Positions 42,587-51,821 are shown, numbered from the stretch's first letter. The stretch: 64,000 nucleotides of DNA from VXYL01 sp965116345 (GCA_965116345.1 OZ220680.1:310001-374000); one strand, 5' to 3'. Program-made: numbers and translations. The notes: a model not told the origin generated them from the letters alone.

Positions 42587-45109
42587 TCAAGCCATTTCAG
42601 ATTCGAGCGCCGGCCGTCGCTGGCCTCGTTCGCGGACGAAAACGAGGGAGTCGTCGGCCTGTTCGCTGTTGACGAACGTGCGGAAACGTTTGAGTTTCCC
42701 GGGATCCTCGACCGTGGCCTTCCATTCGCACTCGTAGGTGCCCACCACGTGCTCCATGTCCGCCTCGAGATCGGCGACCAAGCCAAGCTTGTCGTCGATG
42801 ATCACGGACTTGAGGTAGTCGAGACCCCCTTCGAGGTTCTCCATCCACACCGAGGTGCGCTGGAGACGATCCGCGGTGCGGATGTAGAACATCAGGAACC
42901 GGTCGATCAGCTTGATGAGCATCTCGTCGTCGAGACCGGTGGCGATCAAGTCGGCATGGCGCGGCCGCATACCGCCGTTGCCGCAGACGTAGAGATTCCA
43001 GCCGATCTCGGTGGCGATGACGCCGACGTCCTTGCTCTGCGCCTCCGCGCATTCCCGGGTGCAGCCGGAAACGGCGAACTTGACCTTGTGGGGCGCGCGC
43101 AAGCCCTTGTAGCGGTTCTCGACGGCGATCGCCATGCCGACGCTGTCGAGCACGCCGTAGCGACACCAGGTACTGCCGACGCAGGACTTCACGGTGCGCA
43201 CCGCCTTGCCGTAGGCGTGGCCGGTCTCGAAACCGGCGTCGATCAGTTCTCGCCAGATGAGCGGCAACTCGTGAACCTGCGCCCCGAACAGGTCGACTCG
43301 CTGGCCGCCCGTGATCTTGGTGTAGAGGTCGTATTTCTTCGCGACCTGCCCCAGCGCGATCAGCTTGTCCGGCGTGATCTCCCCGGCAGGGACGCGCGGC
43401 ACCACGGAATACGTGCCGTTTTTCTGAATGTTGGCCAGAAAGCGATCGTTGGTGTCCTGCAGCGGGGCGTGTGGCGGGGTGAGCACGTGGTCGTTCCAGC
43501 ACGCCGCGAGGATCGACGCGACGGCGGGCTTGCAGATATCGCAACCCAGGCCCCTGCCGTGCCTCTCGATCAACTCGTCGAAGGCGGTGATGCGTTCCAC
43601 CCGGACGAGGTGGTATAGCTCCTGGCGCGTGTGCGGGAAGTGCTCGCAGAGGTCGGTGTTGATTTCGATACCGCGCTGTTCGAGTTCCGCGTTCAGCAAC
43701 TGCGTGACCAGCGGCCCGCAACCACCGCAGCCGGTGCTGGCCTTGGTGCAACTGCGGATCGCGCCGAGCGTCGTGGCCCCGTCCGCGACGGCGTTCACGA
43801 TCGCGCCTTTCGAAATGTCGTGGCACGAGCAGATCTGCGCGCTGTCCGGCAGGGCGGCGACAGCCCCTGCGGGCATGCCGCCGCCGTCGCGCTGCGGCAG
43901 GATCAGGACGTCCGGGTGCTTCGGCAGGGTCAATTCGTTCTGCATCGTCTGCAGCAACATGCCGTAGTCGGCGGTGTCGCCGACGAGGACCGCGCCGAGG
44001 AGTTTCTTGCCGGTCTTGTTGACGACGATGCGCTTGTAGACGTGGTCGCGTGCGTCGATATATGTGTAGCTGGTCGCGCCCCGGGTACGACCGTGGGCAT
44101 CGCCGACACTGCCGACATCGACGCCGAGAAGCTTCAGCTTGGTGCTCATGTCCGCACCGCGAAACGCCATGTCGCGGTTCCCGGCCACCACCCCGGCTGC
44201 GACCTTGGCCATCTCGTAGCCGGGCGCGACGAGGCCGAAGATCCGACCGTCGTAGAGCGCGCACTCGCCAACCGCGAGGACGTGGGGGTCCGAGGTGGCG
44301 CAATGCTCGTCGATGACAATGCCGCCGCGCTCGCCCACCGCGAGTCCGCATTCGCGGGCCAGCTCGTCGCGGGGTCGGATTCCCGCGGAGAACACCACGA
44401 CATCGGTTTCGAGCGAGTCGCCGTCCGCGAACTCCATCCGGTACCGGGCCGACTCGCCGGCGACGATGCGCAGGGTGTTCTTGCCCGTATGCACCGAGAC
44501 GCCAAGGTCCTCGATCATGCCGCGCAGCATCGTCCCGCCACCGTCGTCCAACTGCGTGCCCATCAGCACCGGCGCGAACTCCACGACATGCGTCGCGAGG
44601 CCCATGTTCCTGAGCGCATTGGCGGCCTCGAGACCGAGCAGACCGCCGCCCACCACGACACCGACCCGGGCATCCGTCCCGGAGGCCTCGATGGCGTTCA
44701 GGTCCTCGATGGTGCGGTAGACGTGGCAGTGGGGTTGGTCGTTGCCCTCGATCGGTGGCACAAAGGGGTAGGAACCGGCGGCGAGGACGAGGGTGTCGTA
44801 GCCAATGCAACGACCCTGGTCGGTGTGCACGGCCTTCGACTCGCGGTCGATCTCCACGACGCGCTCGCCGACGTGAACCGTCGCATCCGACGGCGCTTCC
44901 TCCAGGGCGAGGTCGTCGGCGCTGCTGCCCGCGAAATACTCGCTAAGGTGTACGCGATCGTAGGCCGGGCGGGGTTCCTCGCCGAACTGGGTAATCGCCA
45001 CGCCCGGAACGGCGGCGGCGAGTTCCACGAAGCGATGGCCGACCATGCCGCTTCCAACCACGACGACGTGGCGGTCGACATCGGCGTTGCTCGCTGCTAC
45101 GGCGTTCAT
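42587..45109 (-). CDS. nirB: NADH-dependent nitrite reductase large subunit
   Basis: Cytoplasmic siroheme enzyme reducing nitrite to ammonium, 840 residues. FAD site VVVGSGMVGHRF (residues 16-27), NADH site VVGGGLLGLEAANAL, a BFD-type [2Fe-2S] segment with CSCHD and CGGCGP, then the sulfite/nitrite reductase half-domains, and CVGSTWCRYG and GCTRECAEAQSKDVG carrying the siroheme-[4Fe-4S] cysteines. A perfect sigma-54 promoter sequence lies just upstream. First gene of the nitrate assimilation cluster. Confidence 0.95.
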   Translation of the reverse strand: MNAVAASNADVDRHVVVVGSGMVGHRFVELAAAVPGVAITQFGEEPRPAYDRVHLSEYFAGSSADDLALEEAPSDATVHVGERVVEIDRESKAVHTDQGRCIGYDTLVLAAGSYPFVPPIEGNDQPHCHVYRTIEDLNAIEASGTDARVGVVVGGGLLGLEAANALRNMGLATHVVEFAPVLMGTQLDDGGGTMLRGMIEDLGVSVHTGKNTLRIVAGESARYRMEFADGDSLETDVVVFSAGIRPRDELARECGLAVGERGGIVIDEHCATSDPHVLAVGECALYDGRIFGLVAPGYEMAKVAAGVVAGNRDMAFRGADMSTKLKLLGVDVGSVGDAHGRTRGATSYTYIDARDHVYKRIVVNKTGKKLLGAVLVGDTADYGMLLQTMQNELTLPKHPDVLILPQRDGGGMPAGAVAALPDSAQICSCHDISKGAIVNAVADGATTLGAIRSCTKASTGCGGCGPLVTQLLNAELEQRGIEINTDLCEHFPHTRQELYHLVRVERITAFDELIERHGRGLGCDICKPAVASILAACWNDHVLTPPHAPLQDTNDRFLANIQKNGTYSVVPRVPAGEITPDKLIALGQVAKKYDLYTKITGGQRVDLFGAQVHELPLIWRELIDAGFETGHAYGKAVRTVKSCVGSTWCRYGVLDSVGMAIAVENRYKGLRAPHKVKFAVSGCTRECAEAQSKDVGVIATEIGWNLYVCGNGGMRPRHADLIATGLDDEMLIKLIDRFLMFYIRTADRLQRTSVWMENLEGGLDYLKSVIIDDKLGLVADLEADMEHVVGTYECEWKATVEDPGKLKRFRTFVNSEQADDSLVFVRERGQRRPALESEMA

Positions 45110-45121
45110 GCCGCACGTCGC

Positions 45122-45137
45122 AGCAATAACCGTGCCA
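45122..45137 (-). promoter_or_regulatory. sigma-54 promoter element for nirB
   Basis: On the minus strand the sequence TGGCACGGTTATTGCT matches the consensus TGGCAC-n5-TTGCW exactly, with GG and GC ten bases apart. Transcription would begin about 45111, only a few bases before the nirB ATG at 45109, so the mRNA would be almost leaderless or the protein start may be later than annotated. An inverted repeat (CACTGC-n6-GCAGTG, 45214-45231) lies about 110 bases upstream, a typical enhancer distance for an NtrC-like activator. Confidence 0.6.
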
Positions 45138-45213
45138 GAAGATAACTCGACGTTTAATCAGTAACTTACGATCTCTCGGTGCTGGGCTTCTGAGCTACAT
45201 GTGACTAGTCCCG

Positions 45214-45231
45214 CACTGCTTTGACGCAGTG
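45214..45231. promoter_or_regulatory. inverted repeat, possible activator site
   Basis: CACTGC-TTTGAC-GCAGTG, a perfect 6-bp inverted repeat with a 6-bp centre, about 110 bases upstream of the predicted sigma-54 start. It could bind an NtrC- or Nas-type activator; alternatively it is part of the neighbouring repeat pair. Confidence 0.35.
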
Positions 45232-45233
45232 AT

Positions 45234-45316
45234 GTAGGGGCGGGGCTTGTCCCCGCCCGTGCAGGGAAACGCGATGCCGCGTAGAGCGCATAGGGCGACG
45301 ACAAGCGTCGCCCCTA
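45234..45316. repeat. inverted pair of REP hairpins (REPIN-like)
   Basis: Two REP-type palindromes in opposite orientation: GTAGGGGCGGGGCTTGTCCC then CGCCC (45234-45258) and GGGCGACGACAAGCGTCGCC then CCTA (45293-45316), separated by about 35 bases. Such paired REPs form a composite hairpin typical of REPIN/BIME elements mobilised by RAYT transposases; no RAYT gene is in this window. The rest of the 290-bp gap upstream of nirB holds the promoter features. Confidence 0.75.
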
Positions 45317-45395
45317 CGGGACTTCCATGGAACAAGTGCTCCGTTTCGGCCGGCCGATTGCGGTCGGCAGCGACTGCGCGAAGCGGTCGCGTCTC

Positions 45396-46127
45396 CTACG
45401 CTTCTTCGATCGCGATCGCGCGGACCCAGGTGCCTTCCATGCGCTCGACGTTGAGCGGCAGACTGAGGAAGAAGCAGCGATCCCGGGTGAGGGTTTCGAT
45501 ATTGACCAGCGGGTAGACGATGGGGATGTTGTTGCCGGTCATCGCCCGGTGCGTGGGGCAGTTGTCGGGTTCGGGGTCGAGCGACTTGGTTTCCCAGCGA
45601 ATCCCGGGAACACCCACGCAGAGCGCCTTGATCTTCTTCTCCTCCGCGAGCCAATAGGCGGTGTCCCCCTCGATCCACGGCGTGTCGTCGCCCGCATTGG
45701 TACTGCCCATGATCACGATGTCGCCTTCCCTGACGTTGGCCAGGTGCTCCGGCAGGATCGCTTCGCCTTTCAGATGGTCTAGCTGGCAGACGCTGGCTTC
45801 ACCGTAGTAGGCATCCACCGGCATCTCCCAGATGCCCTTCATGCCGTCCGGCAGGCCCGTCCAGTTGTCGTTGTGGCCGATACCCAGTTGCACATGCGAG
45901 CCCATGTGGCCACTGACCCCGCCGACCGGCCAGGCACCGACGGTACCCACGTTGCACGCCACCAGGTGCTCGATGGTGCCGTCGGTTTCGTTGTAGGTCT
46001 CCTCGACGATCCAAGGCATGTTGTAGACGTCCCGTTTGCCTTCTTCGACGGTCTGGTCCATCCGGGTCACCCGGGAAACAAGCTCCCAGCTCAAGTCGAC
46101 GATTCGATGTCCTTCGAGACTGATCAC
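45396..46127 (-). CDS. cyclase-family metallohydrolase, copy 1
   Basis: 243 residues of the cyclase/kynurenine formamidase-like family. The metal-binding motif GHMGSHVQLGIGH is the family HxGxHxxxxxxH variant. 33% or so of positions look shared with the gene next door (VDLS, EEG, GDIVIM/GDIVLM, HLANV, RAIAIEEA/RAIALEQE), so this is a tandem duplicate. Substrate may be an amide or lactone. Its neighbours are a class II aldolase and a DUF1537 kinase, suggesting lactone or sugar-acid breakdown. Confidence 0.82.
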   Translation of the reverse strand: MISLEGHRIVDLSWELVSRVTRMDQTVEEGKRDVYNMPWIVEETYNETDGTIEHLVACNVGTVGAWPVGGVSGHMGSHVQLGIGHNDNWTGLPDGMKGIWEMPVDAYYGEASVCQLDHLKGEAILPEHLANVREGDIVIMGSTNAGDDTPWIEGDTAYWLAEEKKIKALCVGVPGIRWETKSLDPEPDNCPTHRAMTGNNIPIVYPLVNIETLTRDRCFFLSLPLNVERMEGTWVRAIAIEEA

Positions 46128-46137
46128 TTTTCCGCTC

Positions 46138-46947
46138 CTATTCTTGTTCCAGGGCGATGGCCCTGATGAAACTGGCTTCCGACTTCGTGAACCGCATCGG
46201 CAGGCCGACGTAGAACACCCGATCCCTGGTCAACTTGTCGATGTTCACCAACGGATGCGCGATGGCAACGTTGGCGCCGAGCAGCGCCCGCCGGACCGGC
46301 GAGTTGTCCGGTGCCGGCAGCTTCAGATCGTATTGCCACTCGATGCCGGGTGCGCCGATACCCAGCATCTTGATCTTGCGATCATTGATCAGCCATTCGC
46401 AGGTGGTCGTCGACAGCCACGGCTGCTCGAGGTCCTCGAACGGGCTGGTCATCAGCACGATATCTCCAACCTGGACGTTGGCGAGGTGTTCAGGCTTGAT
46501 CTCCTGGCCGCGCACGTCCCCTTCCCGGCTCTTGAGGGCCATTCCCGCACCATGGGGATATTCGCTCGGGTCGGCGATGGCGCGCGGCTCGAGATCCTTG
46601 AGATTGCACACGGCGGCCTCCCCCATGAAGGTCGTGAGCGGCATCTCCCACACCCCCTTCATGTCCTCGGGAACGCCGGCCCAGTGACTGATATGACCCT
46701 TGCCGCCCTGCACATGGGCGCCGTGGTGCGTGGTCATGCGCTCCTGGTGCCAGGCTTCGTCACCACCCGGTGGCGCGGCATACAGGGTGAACAGGGAATT
46801 GTCCCCCGGAAACCTGCCCTCCTTCATGACCCAGGGCCTGCCGTACGGGTCGGTATTGCCTTCCTCGATCGAGCCATCGACCCGGTAGACCCGGGCTTTG
46901 AGGCGCGGGCTCAGGTCCACCGGCCTATGTCCCTCAAAACTGAACAT
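46138..46947 (-). CDS. cyclase-family metallohydrolase, copy 2
   Basis: 269 residues from ATG 46947, which has AGGAAG upstream. The metal motif reads THHGAHVQGGKGH. Compared with copy 1 it has an insertion of about 25 residues (IADPSEYPHGAGMALKSRE region). Ten bases separate it from copy 1, so they are co-transcribed. The two may act as a heteromer or on different substrates. Confidence 0.82.
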   Translation of the reverse strand: MFSFEGHRPVDLSPRLKARVYRVDGSIEEGNTDPYGRPWVMKEGRFPGDNSLFTLYAAPPGGDEAWHQERMTTHHGAHVQGGKGHISHWAGVPEDMKGVWEMPLTTFMGEAAVCNLKDLEPRAIADPSEYPHGAGMALKSREGDVRGQEIKPEHLANVQVGDIVLMTSPFEDLEQPWLSTTTCEWLINDRKIKMLGIGAPGIEWQYDLKLPAPDNSPVRRALLGANVAIAHPLVNIDKLTRDRVFYVGLPMRFTKSEASFIRAIALEQE

Positions 46948-47026
46948 GGTGCTTCCTATGGTTTTGGATATACGTTGGTGCGAACCGTTAAGTGTACCGG
47001 TCGCTGACCCACGCTGAACGATCAAA

Positions 47027-47683
47027 TCAGATGTAGCGCCCGTAACTCACCTTGCGGGCGCGGTCGAAGAACTCGTCCCACTGCTCATCTGTCAAGCGAT
47101 TGGGTTCTCCGTACTGCCGCGCGAGCAGGTACTGCCGACACATGATCTCGAGCCGCTGAGCCAGCTCCACGGCCGATTTCAGGTTGCCCGCCCGACAGAT
47201 CATGCCGTGACTACCGAGGAGACACGCGCTCCGTTCCTTCAAGGCCGATGCCGCATCCTGGGCTAGCGTCTCGGTGCCGAAGGTCGAGTACGGCACGCAA
47301 GGCACGTCGTCGCCGCCGAAAGACCCCACCAGGTAGTGAAAACCCGGTAGCGGTTCGTTGTGACAGGACAGCGCCACGCAATGGTCCGAATGCGTGTGCA
47401 CCACCGCCCGTGCCCTTTCGTGTTGACGGTAGATCTCCGCGTGCATTCGCCACTCGGACGATGGCTTGACGTCGCCTTGCCAGTCGCCGTCGAGTGAAAC
47501 GCGCACGATGCGTTCCGGCGCGATGTTCGCCTCCGACGCTCCACTCGGCGAAATCAGCATGCCGTCCTCGAAACGACAGCTCAAGTTGCCGGACGACAGC
47601 TCGTTCAAGCCGAGACCCGCCGAATAGCGGTAACAGGTCGTGATCTCTTCCCGCACCGCTTGTTCGTTCTGCTCGTCGCTCAT
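47027..47683 (-). CDS. class II aldolase, OtnC-like
   Basis: 218 residues, zinc class II aldolase/adducin fold with SSGNLSCR, HTHSDHCVALS (zinc histidines) and GSHGMICR. Its four-base overlap with a DUF1537 kinase strongly suggests a 3-oxo-tetronate-4-phosphate decarboxylase role (OtnC) over a fuculose-phosphate aldolase. Cytoplasmic. Order of genes on the minus strand: kinase, aldolase, cyclase 2, cyclase 1. Confidence 0.83.
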   Translation of the reverse strand: MSDEQNEQAVREEITTCYRYSAGLGLNELSSGNLSCRFEDGMLISPSGASEANIAPERIVRVSLDGDWQGDVKPSSEWRMHAEIYRQHERARAVVHTHSDHCVALSCHNEPLPGFHYLVGSFGGDDVPCVPYSTFGTETLAQDAASALKERSACLLGSHGMICRAGNLKSAVELAQRLEIMCRQYLLARQYGEPNRLTDEQWDEFFDRARKVSYGRYI

Positions 47684-48966
47684 GTCTCGACTCCCCCAGG
47701 GTGTTCCGATCGTCTCATGCGCTCGAGCGCATACTCAAAGAATGTCGCGTTGCCGAGGCCTCCGGCCTTGACCACCATGGCGAGCGGCCCCGGCGCGTGG
47801 CTGAAACAGTAACCGCCCGACAGGTCGTCGAAGGATCCCACCTCCACCTGCTGGATACCGAGCGCGGCAAACACCTGCCCGCTCGTCTCGCCACCGGCGA
47901 CGACGAACTTGCGGACGCCGAGTTCGTAGAGAATCTTCGCCGCCTCGCCCAGCAGGCGGTCCGCACGCGCGGCTGCGTCGTCCCTGCCTAGGGCTTCCTG
48001 AGCGCGTTCGACGCCGGCCACATCGGCCGAGGTGGAAACGGCTACCGGACCTCGGGGAACGTGCTCTGCCGCCCAATCGCGGATCTCATCGCGCAGGCCA
48101 TCGTCCGCTGCCACGAGATCGATACGGAATACCGGGTGACGGGTCTCGAAATCATCGACCTGGCGGAGTGTCGGCGGCGCGCAGCTACCGGCGATGACCG
48201 CCTCGTGTCCGGGTGCCGCAGGCAGCACTGTCCGGTCCCCGGGCGGGTGATCAGCCGGCAGCCACTGGCGCGCCAGGAAGCCGGGCAACGCATCGCCTCC
48301 AGTGGTCACGGCCCAGTCGTCGACGAGCTCGGCCACCCGGGTGACGTCGTCCTGGTCCACGGAGTCGATGACGAACGCGCGCACTCCCGATGCGACCTGG
48401 GCATCGACGTAGTCCCGAGCCGCCTCGAGGCCGCGATGCAGCACGCGGTGGGGAATCAGCCCCACGGGCTCGGTCATCTGGGGTTCGAGCACTTCCATAA
48501 GGTTGGCGTTGGTCATGGGGGTCACGGGGTCGTATTGCTTGAACGACTCGGACAGCAACCGGTCGCCGACGAACAGACGGCCCTGGTACACGGTGACGTT
48601 GTATTCCGGGAAGGCGGGCGCAAAGATCACCCGGTCTCCGCCCGTAACCGCCAGCAGTGCCTCGGCGGCGGGCCCGATATTGCCCTCGTCGGTACAATCG
48701 AACGTCGCGCAGTACTTGTAGTAGATCCGCTTCGTGTCGATGGCCCGCAGCGCCCTGCCGATGTCGCTCACTTCGGTCCGGGCATCCACCGCGGGGATCA
48801 GGCGGAGCTTCTTGCCCACCACCACCGCGCCGGCCTCGGCATCGAGACCGCCGAGCGCCTCGGCGGATGTAACCAGGGGACAGCGGACGCCCTCCCGCTC
48901 GAGCAGGCTCGCGACCATCATCCCGCCGGTGAGGTCATCGGCTATCACTCCGAGTTCGAGCGCCAT
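47680..48966 (-). CDS. four-carbon acid sugar kinase, OtnK-like (DUF1537)
   Basis: 428 residues with N-terminal VIADDLTGGMMVASLL, IYYKYCATFDCTDEGNIGP (substrate side), and C-terminal nucleotide-binding FVVAGGETSGQVFAALG, GPLAMVVKAGGLGN. Members phosphorylate 3-oxo-tetronate or D-threonate-type acids. Start at 48966; divergent from the serine hydrolase. Dehydrogenase and isomerase partners are not in the window. Confidence 0.87.
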   Translation of the reverse strand: MALELGVIADDLTGGMMVASLLEREGVRCPLVTSAEALGGLDAEAGAVVVGKKLRLIPAVDARTEVSDIGRALRAIDTKRIYYKYCATFDCTDEGNIGPAAEALLAVTGGDRVIFAPAFPEYNVTVYQGRLFVGDRLLSESFKQYDPVTPMTNANLMEVLEPQMTEPVGLIPHRVLHRGLEAARDYVDAQVASGVRAFVIDSVDQDDVTRVAELVDDWAVTTGGDALPGFLARQWLPADHPPGDRTVLPAAPGHEAVIAGSCAPPTLRQVDDFETRHPVFRIDLVAADDGLRDEIRDWAAEHVPRGPVAVSTSADVAGVERAQEALGRDDAAARADRLLGEAAKILYELGVRKFVVAGGETSGQVFAALGIQQVEVGSFDDLSGGYCFSHAPGPLAMVVKAGGLGNATFFEYALERMRRSEHPGGVET

Positions 48967-49048
48967 GGAACCCTCGCATGCAATAATCCCCAGGAAGGCG
49001 GCATCTTATACTCGAACCGCTGCCATTCCCTATTTGGAGACAGTCGCC

Positions 49049-50338
49049 GTGACAAGATCGATGATGCATCCGGTTCTCCTGCTGGCGCTGATTTCGGCAG
49101 GCAACGCGACATCCGCGACGGGCGATGACGTCGACGTGAGGGAAGAGAACGGAGGATCAATGTCCACGTCGGAACTACCGCGCGCAACGCCGGAAGAGGT
49201 CGGCATGTCGGCCGAACGACTGAACAGGATCCGCGATGTCGTCCAGGAATTCATCGATGAAGGCCGCATACGGTACGCCGTGGTCGGCGTCGCCCGCCGT
49301 GGCCAGGTGGTCTATTTCGAAGCACAGGGTCTCACCGACCACAAGCCTGGGCAGCCCGTGCAGCCCGTGAAAGAGGACGCGATGTTCCATATGGCTTCAT
49401 CGACGAAGCCGATTCTGGGTGTCGCCGCCATGATGCTGATCGAGGAGGGTCTCATCAGCCCGTCCGACCCCGTCGAGAAGTACATCCCCGAGTTCAAGGG
49501 CATCCAGGTCGCTGTCCTCGACGAGACGGCCGACAACAAAACCAGCGGCGAGAAAGAACTCAAGAAAGAGCCCGAGTATCGACTCGTCGATGCCCATCGC
49601 CCCGTCACGATTCACGATCTGCTAACGCATACCTCGGGAATCTCGGGTAGAGCGCTCGGCAGGACTCGGGAGATTCAGCACGAAGGCGACACCCTGGCCA
49701 CCTGGATACCCATCGTTGCCGAAGGTCCCCTCAATTTTCAGCCGGGAACGCGCTGGGGCTACGGCGGGGGGCTCGATGTGGTCGCGAGAGTCATCGAAAT
49801 CGTATCCGGCATGCCGTTCAACGAGTTCGTTCAGAAACGCATCTTCGACCCGCTGGACATGAAGGACACCCACTGGATCGTTCCACAAGACAAACTGCAT
49901 CGCATGCTGGTGTTCGTCGAAGGCAAGGCAGGCACGCCCACCACCTATTTCTCCGGTTCCTGGGGCCTCGTCAGCACTACCCGCGACTACCTGCATTTCG
50001 AGCAGATGCTGGTCAACAAGGGCGAGCTGTTCGGCAATCGGATTCTCAAACCGGAGTGGGTCGAGATGATGTCCACCGACCAGGCGGGCGAGCTCTTCGA
50101 CAACGGCGGAAAAGGTGGCGCCGGTATTGCTTTTGGCTACACGGTCTCCATCACGGTGGACCCGGAGTTGGCGAAGTCGGGCCGAAGCGCCGGGGCCTTT
50201 GGCTGGGGCGGTGCCGCCGGAACCGTCTCCTGGACGGATCCCGAGGAGGAGTTGGCCGCGGTCATCATGGTTCAGCAGCCGACGAGTGACCTGCCGTTGA
50301 GGATCGCACAGGCGATTGGGGCGGCCATCGACGACTGA
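49049..50338 (+). CDS. exported beta-lactamase-family serine hydrolase
   Basis: 429 residues from GTG 49049, preceded by GGAG nine bases upstream. A signal peptide covers about 1-22 (MHPVLLLALISAGNATSA). SxxK is SSTK, the Tyr motif is WGYGGGLDVVA and the third motif WGGAAGT. Similar in build to the cytoplasmic paralog at 27318. Likely an esterase or lactonase in the periplasm. Confidence 0.85.
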   Translation: MTRSMMHPVLLLALISAGNATSATGDDVDVREENGGSMSTSELPRATPEEVGMSAERLNRIRDVVQEFIDEGRIRYAVVGVARRGQVVYFEAQGLTDHKPGQPVQPVKEDAMFHMASSTKPILGVAAMMLIEEGLISPSDPVEKYIPEFKGIQVAVLDETADNKTSGEKELKKEPEYRLVDAHRPVTIHDLLTHTSGISGRALGRTREIQHEGDTLATWIPIVAEGPLNFQPGTRWGYGGGLDVVARVIEIVSGMPFNEFVQKRIFDPLDMKDTHWIVPQDKLHRMLVFVEGKAGTPTTYFSGSWGLVSTTRDYLHFEQMLVNKGELFGNRILKPEWVEMMSTDQAGELFDNGGKGGAGIAFGYTVSITVDPELAKSGRSAGAFGWGGAAGTVSWTDPEEELAAVIMVQQPTSDLPLRIAQAIGAAIDD

Positions 50339-50360
50339 CTACCGCGATGGGCGGCTGGGC

Positions 50361-51365
50361 CTAGCGATTGCCCAGCAAGAACATCAACGGAATATGAACG
50401 CGCTCTCGCCAAGCCCTTGGCGAGTGATCGGCACCGTCGAAGCGACGCGTGACCCAGTCCTCACCGGATCGATATCCCTTGCTTCGCATCAATTCGTCCA
50501 TTTTCGATTGATAGGGTCCGTAATTCGCATCATAGGTCTCGGTGCCATGATCGAAGTAGATCCGGTGTACGCCGGCACCCGGCCAGCGGTCCTCGTACCA
50601 GGCAATCACCACGCCATCGCCATGCGTCCAATCGGTGGACAGGCAGGCCGCGCCCCCAAAGACGTCGGGATACTCAACCATGGCATAGGCGGAGATCAGC
50701 CCGCCCATGCTCGAGCCCATGACGAAGGTGCTCGCCCGATCCGGCAGCGTTCTATAGGTCTGATCGATAAACGGTTTGAGTTCTTCGACCAGGAACTTCA
50801 GATAATTGTCGGAGACGATCTTCCCGCCTTTCAACTTCGGGTGTTTACTACCCATCAGTTCCCACACCTCGTCGGTGACGGGCTTTTGTGGCATGAATTC
50901 CAACCCTCGGTTGCCCTCTGCATCCAGATTCGCCCAGACGGAGACGACAATGGCCGGTCGGATTGCGCCTTCCTCGATGAGCCTCGCCATGGTCGTGTCC
51001 ACATCCCAGAGCCAATCGGTTCCCGAGAACGGCGTCCGACCGTGGTGGAAGATGAACTGGCCATCGTGCACATAGAGGACCGGATACCGGTCAGACGATG
51101 TCGGGTCGTAGCCCTCGGGCAGCCAAACCTCCACAGGGCGGGGCACGATGTATTCCGACGGAAAGTCCGGGTGATACTCCAAGGTTCCTCTTTGCGGGTA
51201 TGACGTCATCCTACGGACGGGCTCCTTCGACTCGTTGGATTGAATCGCCGGCGTCTCCGATGCATCAGCGCCCATTGCGATCACGCTGACGGCAACAAGC
51301 GTCGTTGTGCCCATGAAGCACGCAACAAGCGCCGTGACAGCGCGATGAAGTTGTCTGATCGTCAT
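50361..51365 (-). CDS. exported alpha/beta esterase, Fes/esterase D-like
   Basis: 334 residues from ATG 51365. A signal or anchor helix (about 10-32) precedes the catalytic domain. The elbow GSSMGGLISAYA holds the nucleophile Ser, VLYVHDGQFIFHHG is the oxyanion strand, DADHS-type His is in FDGADHSPRAW. Family members cleave esters of siderophores or glutathione adducts; no siderophore genes are nearby. Confidence 0.83.
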   Translation of the reverse strand: MTIRQLHRAVTALVACFMGTTTLVAVSVIAMGADASETPAIQSNESKEPVRRMTSYPQRGTLEYHPDFPSEYIVPRPVEVWLPEGYDPTSSDRYPVLYVHDGQFIFHHGRTPFSGTDWLWDVDTTMARLIEEGAIRPAIVVSVWANLDAEGNRGLEFMPQKPVTDEVWELMGSKHPKLKGGKIVSDNYLKFLVEELKPFIDQTYRTLPDRASTFVMGSSMGGLISAYAMVEYPDVFGGAACLSTDWTHGDGVVIAWYEDRWPGAGVHRIYFDHGTETYDANYGPYQSKMDELMRSKGYRSGEDWVTRRFDGADHSPRAWRERVHIPLMFLLGNR

Positions 51366-51454
51366 GGATTTCCCCGTACTCGGCTTGCGCCACGCGCGCT
51401 CGGCAAGTGTGGACGGCAACCGCCCGGTGTGGTGGGCGCGGGCTGACAGCGAAG

Positions 51455-51820
51455 CTAGACAGCTCCCTGGTCCCAAACATCAAGCGCCCCCAGCAACGGC
51501 AGCAACTTTAGCAAGGTTGCCCTGAATTCGTCCGGGGTGGCGGCGATTATCTTCTTCGCCTTGCGCTCCTGCCACGCCAGGGTCTGCACCAGGTTCGCGG
51601 CGACGACGGACGGTTGTTCTAGATTCCCGATCGGCACCTCCGTCGAACCGCCCCGAATGCTCGTGCTGACCGGACAGCAGATCAAGAGACCCGTCTGGCG
51701 GTTGTAGTCCCGGCTGCTCAGGACGAGTGCGGGGCGGTACTTGCCGATCTCCCCCTTGGTCGGCTCAAAGTCGAGCCATACGACGTCCCTGCGGTCGGGG
51801 ACGTAGTGGACACGTGCCAC
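51455..51820 (-). CDS. MazF/PemK-type endoribonuclease toxin
   Basis: 121 residues with the family order VWLDFEPTKGEIGKYRPALVLS, CCPVSTSIRG and NLVQTL. The spacing to the antitoxin gene is one base. Cleaves mRNA in family members; here the catalytic Arg and Ser/Thr are visible in the RPALVLS and STSIRG segments. Confidence 0.92.
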   Translation of the reverse strand: MARVHYVPDRRDVVWLDFEPTKGEIGKYRPALVLSSRDYNRQTGLLICCPVSTSIRGGSTEVPIGNLEQPSVVAANLVQTLAWQERKAKKIIAATPDEFRATLLKLLPLLGALDVWDQGAV

Positions 51821-51821
51821 C

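Noticed and set aside
42226..42786. N-terminal extension of the nitrate reductase
   Set aside because: It lies within nirD and the start of the gap in another frame; the protein family begins at the cluster motif near 42225.
42597..44810. Long open frame of over 700 codons on the minus strand, out of frame with nirB
   Set aside because: It overlaps nirB entirely, is very rich in Arg and has no domain; GC-rich third positions keep antisense and shifted frames open.
43631..45145. Long plus-strand open frame opposite nirB
   Set aside because: Antisense to a certain gene, no family features, composition typical of a shadow frame.
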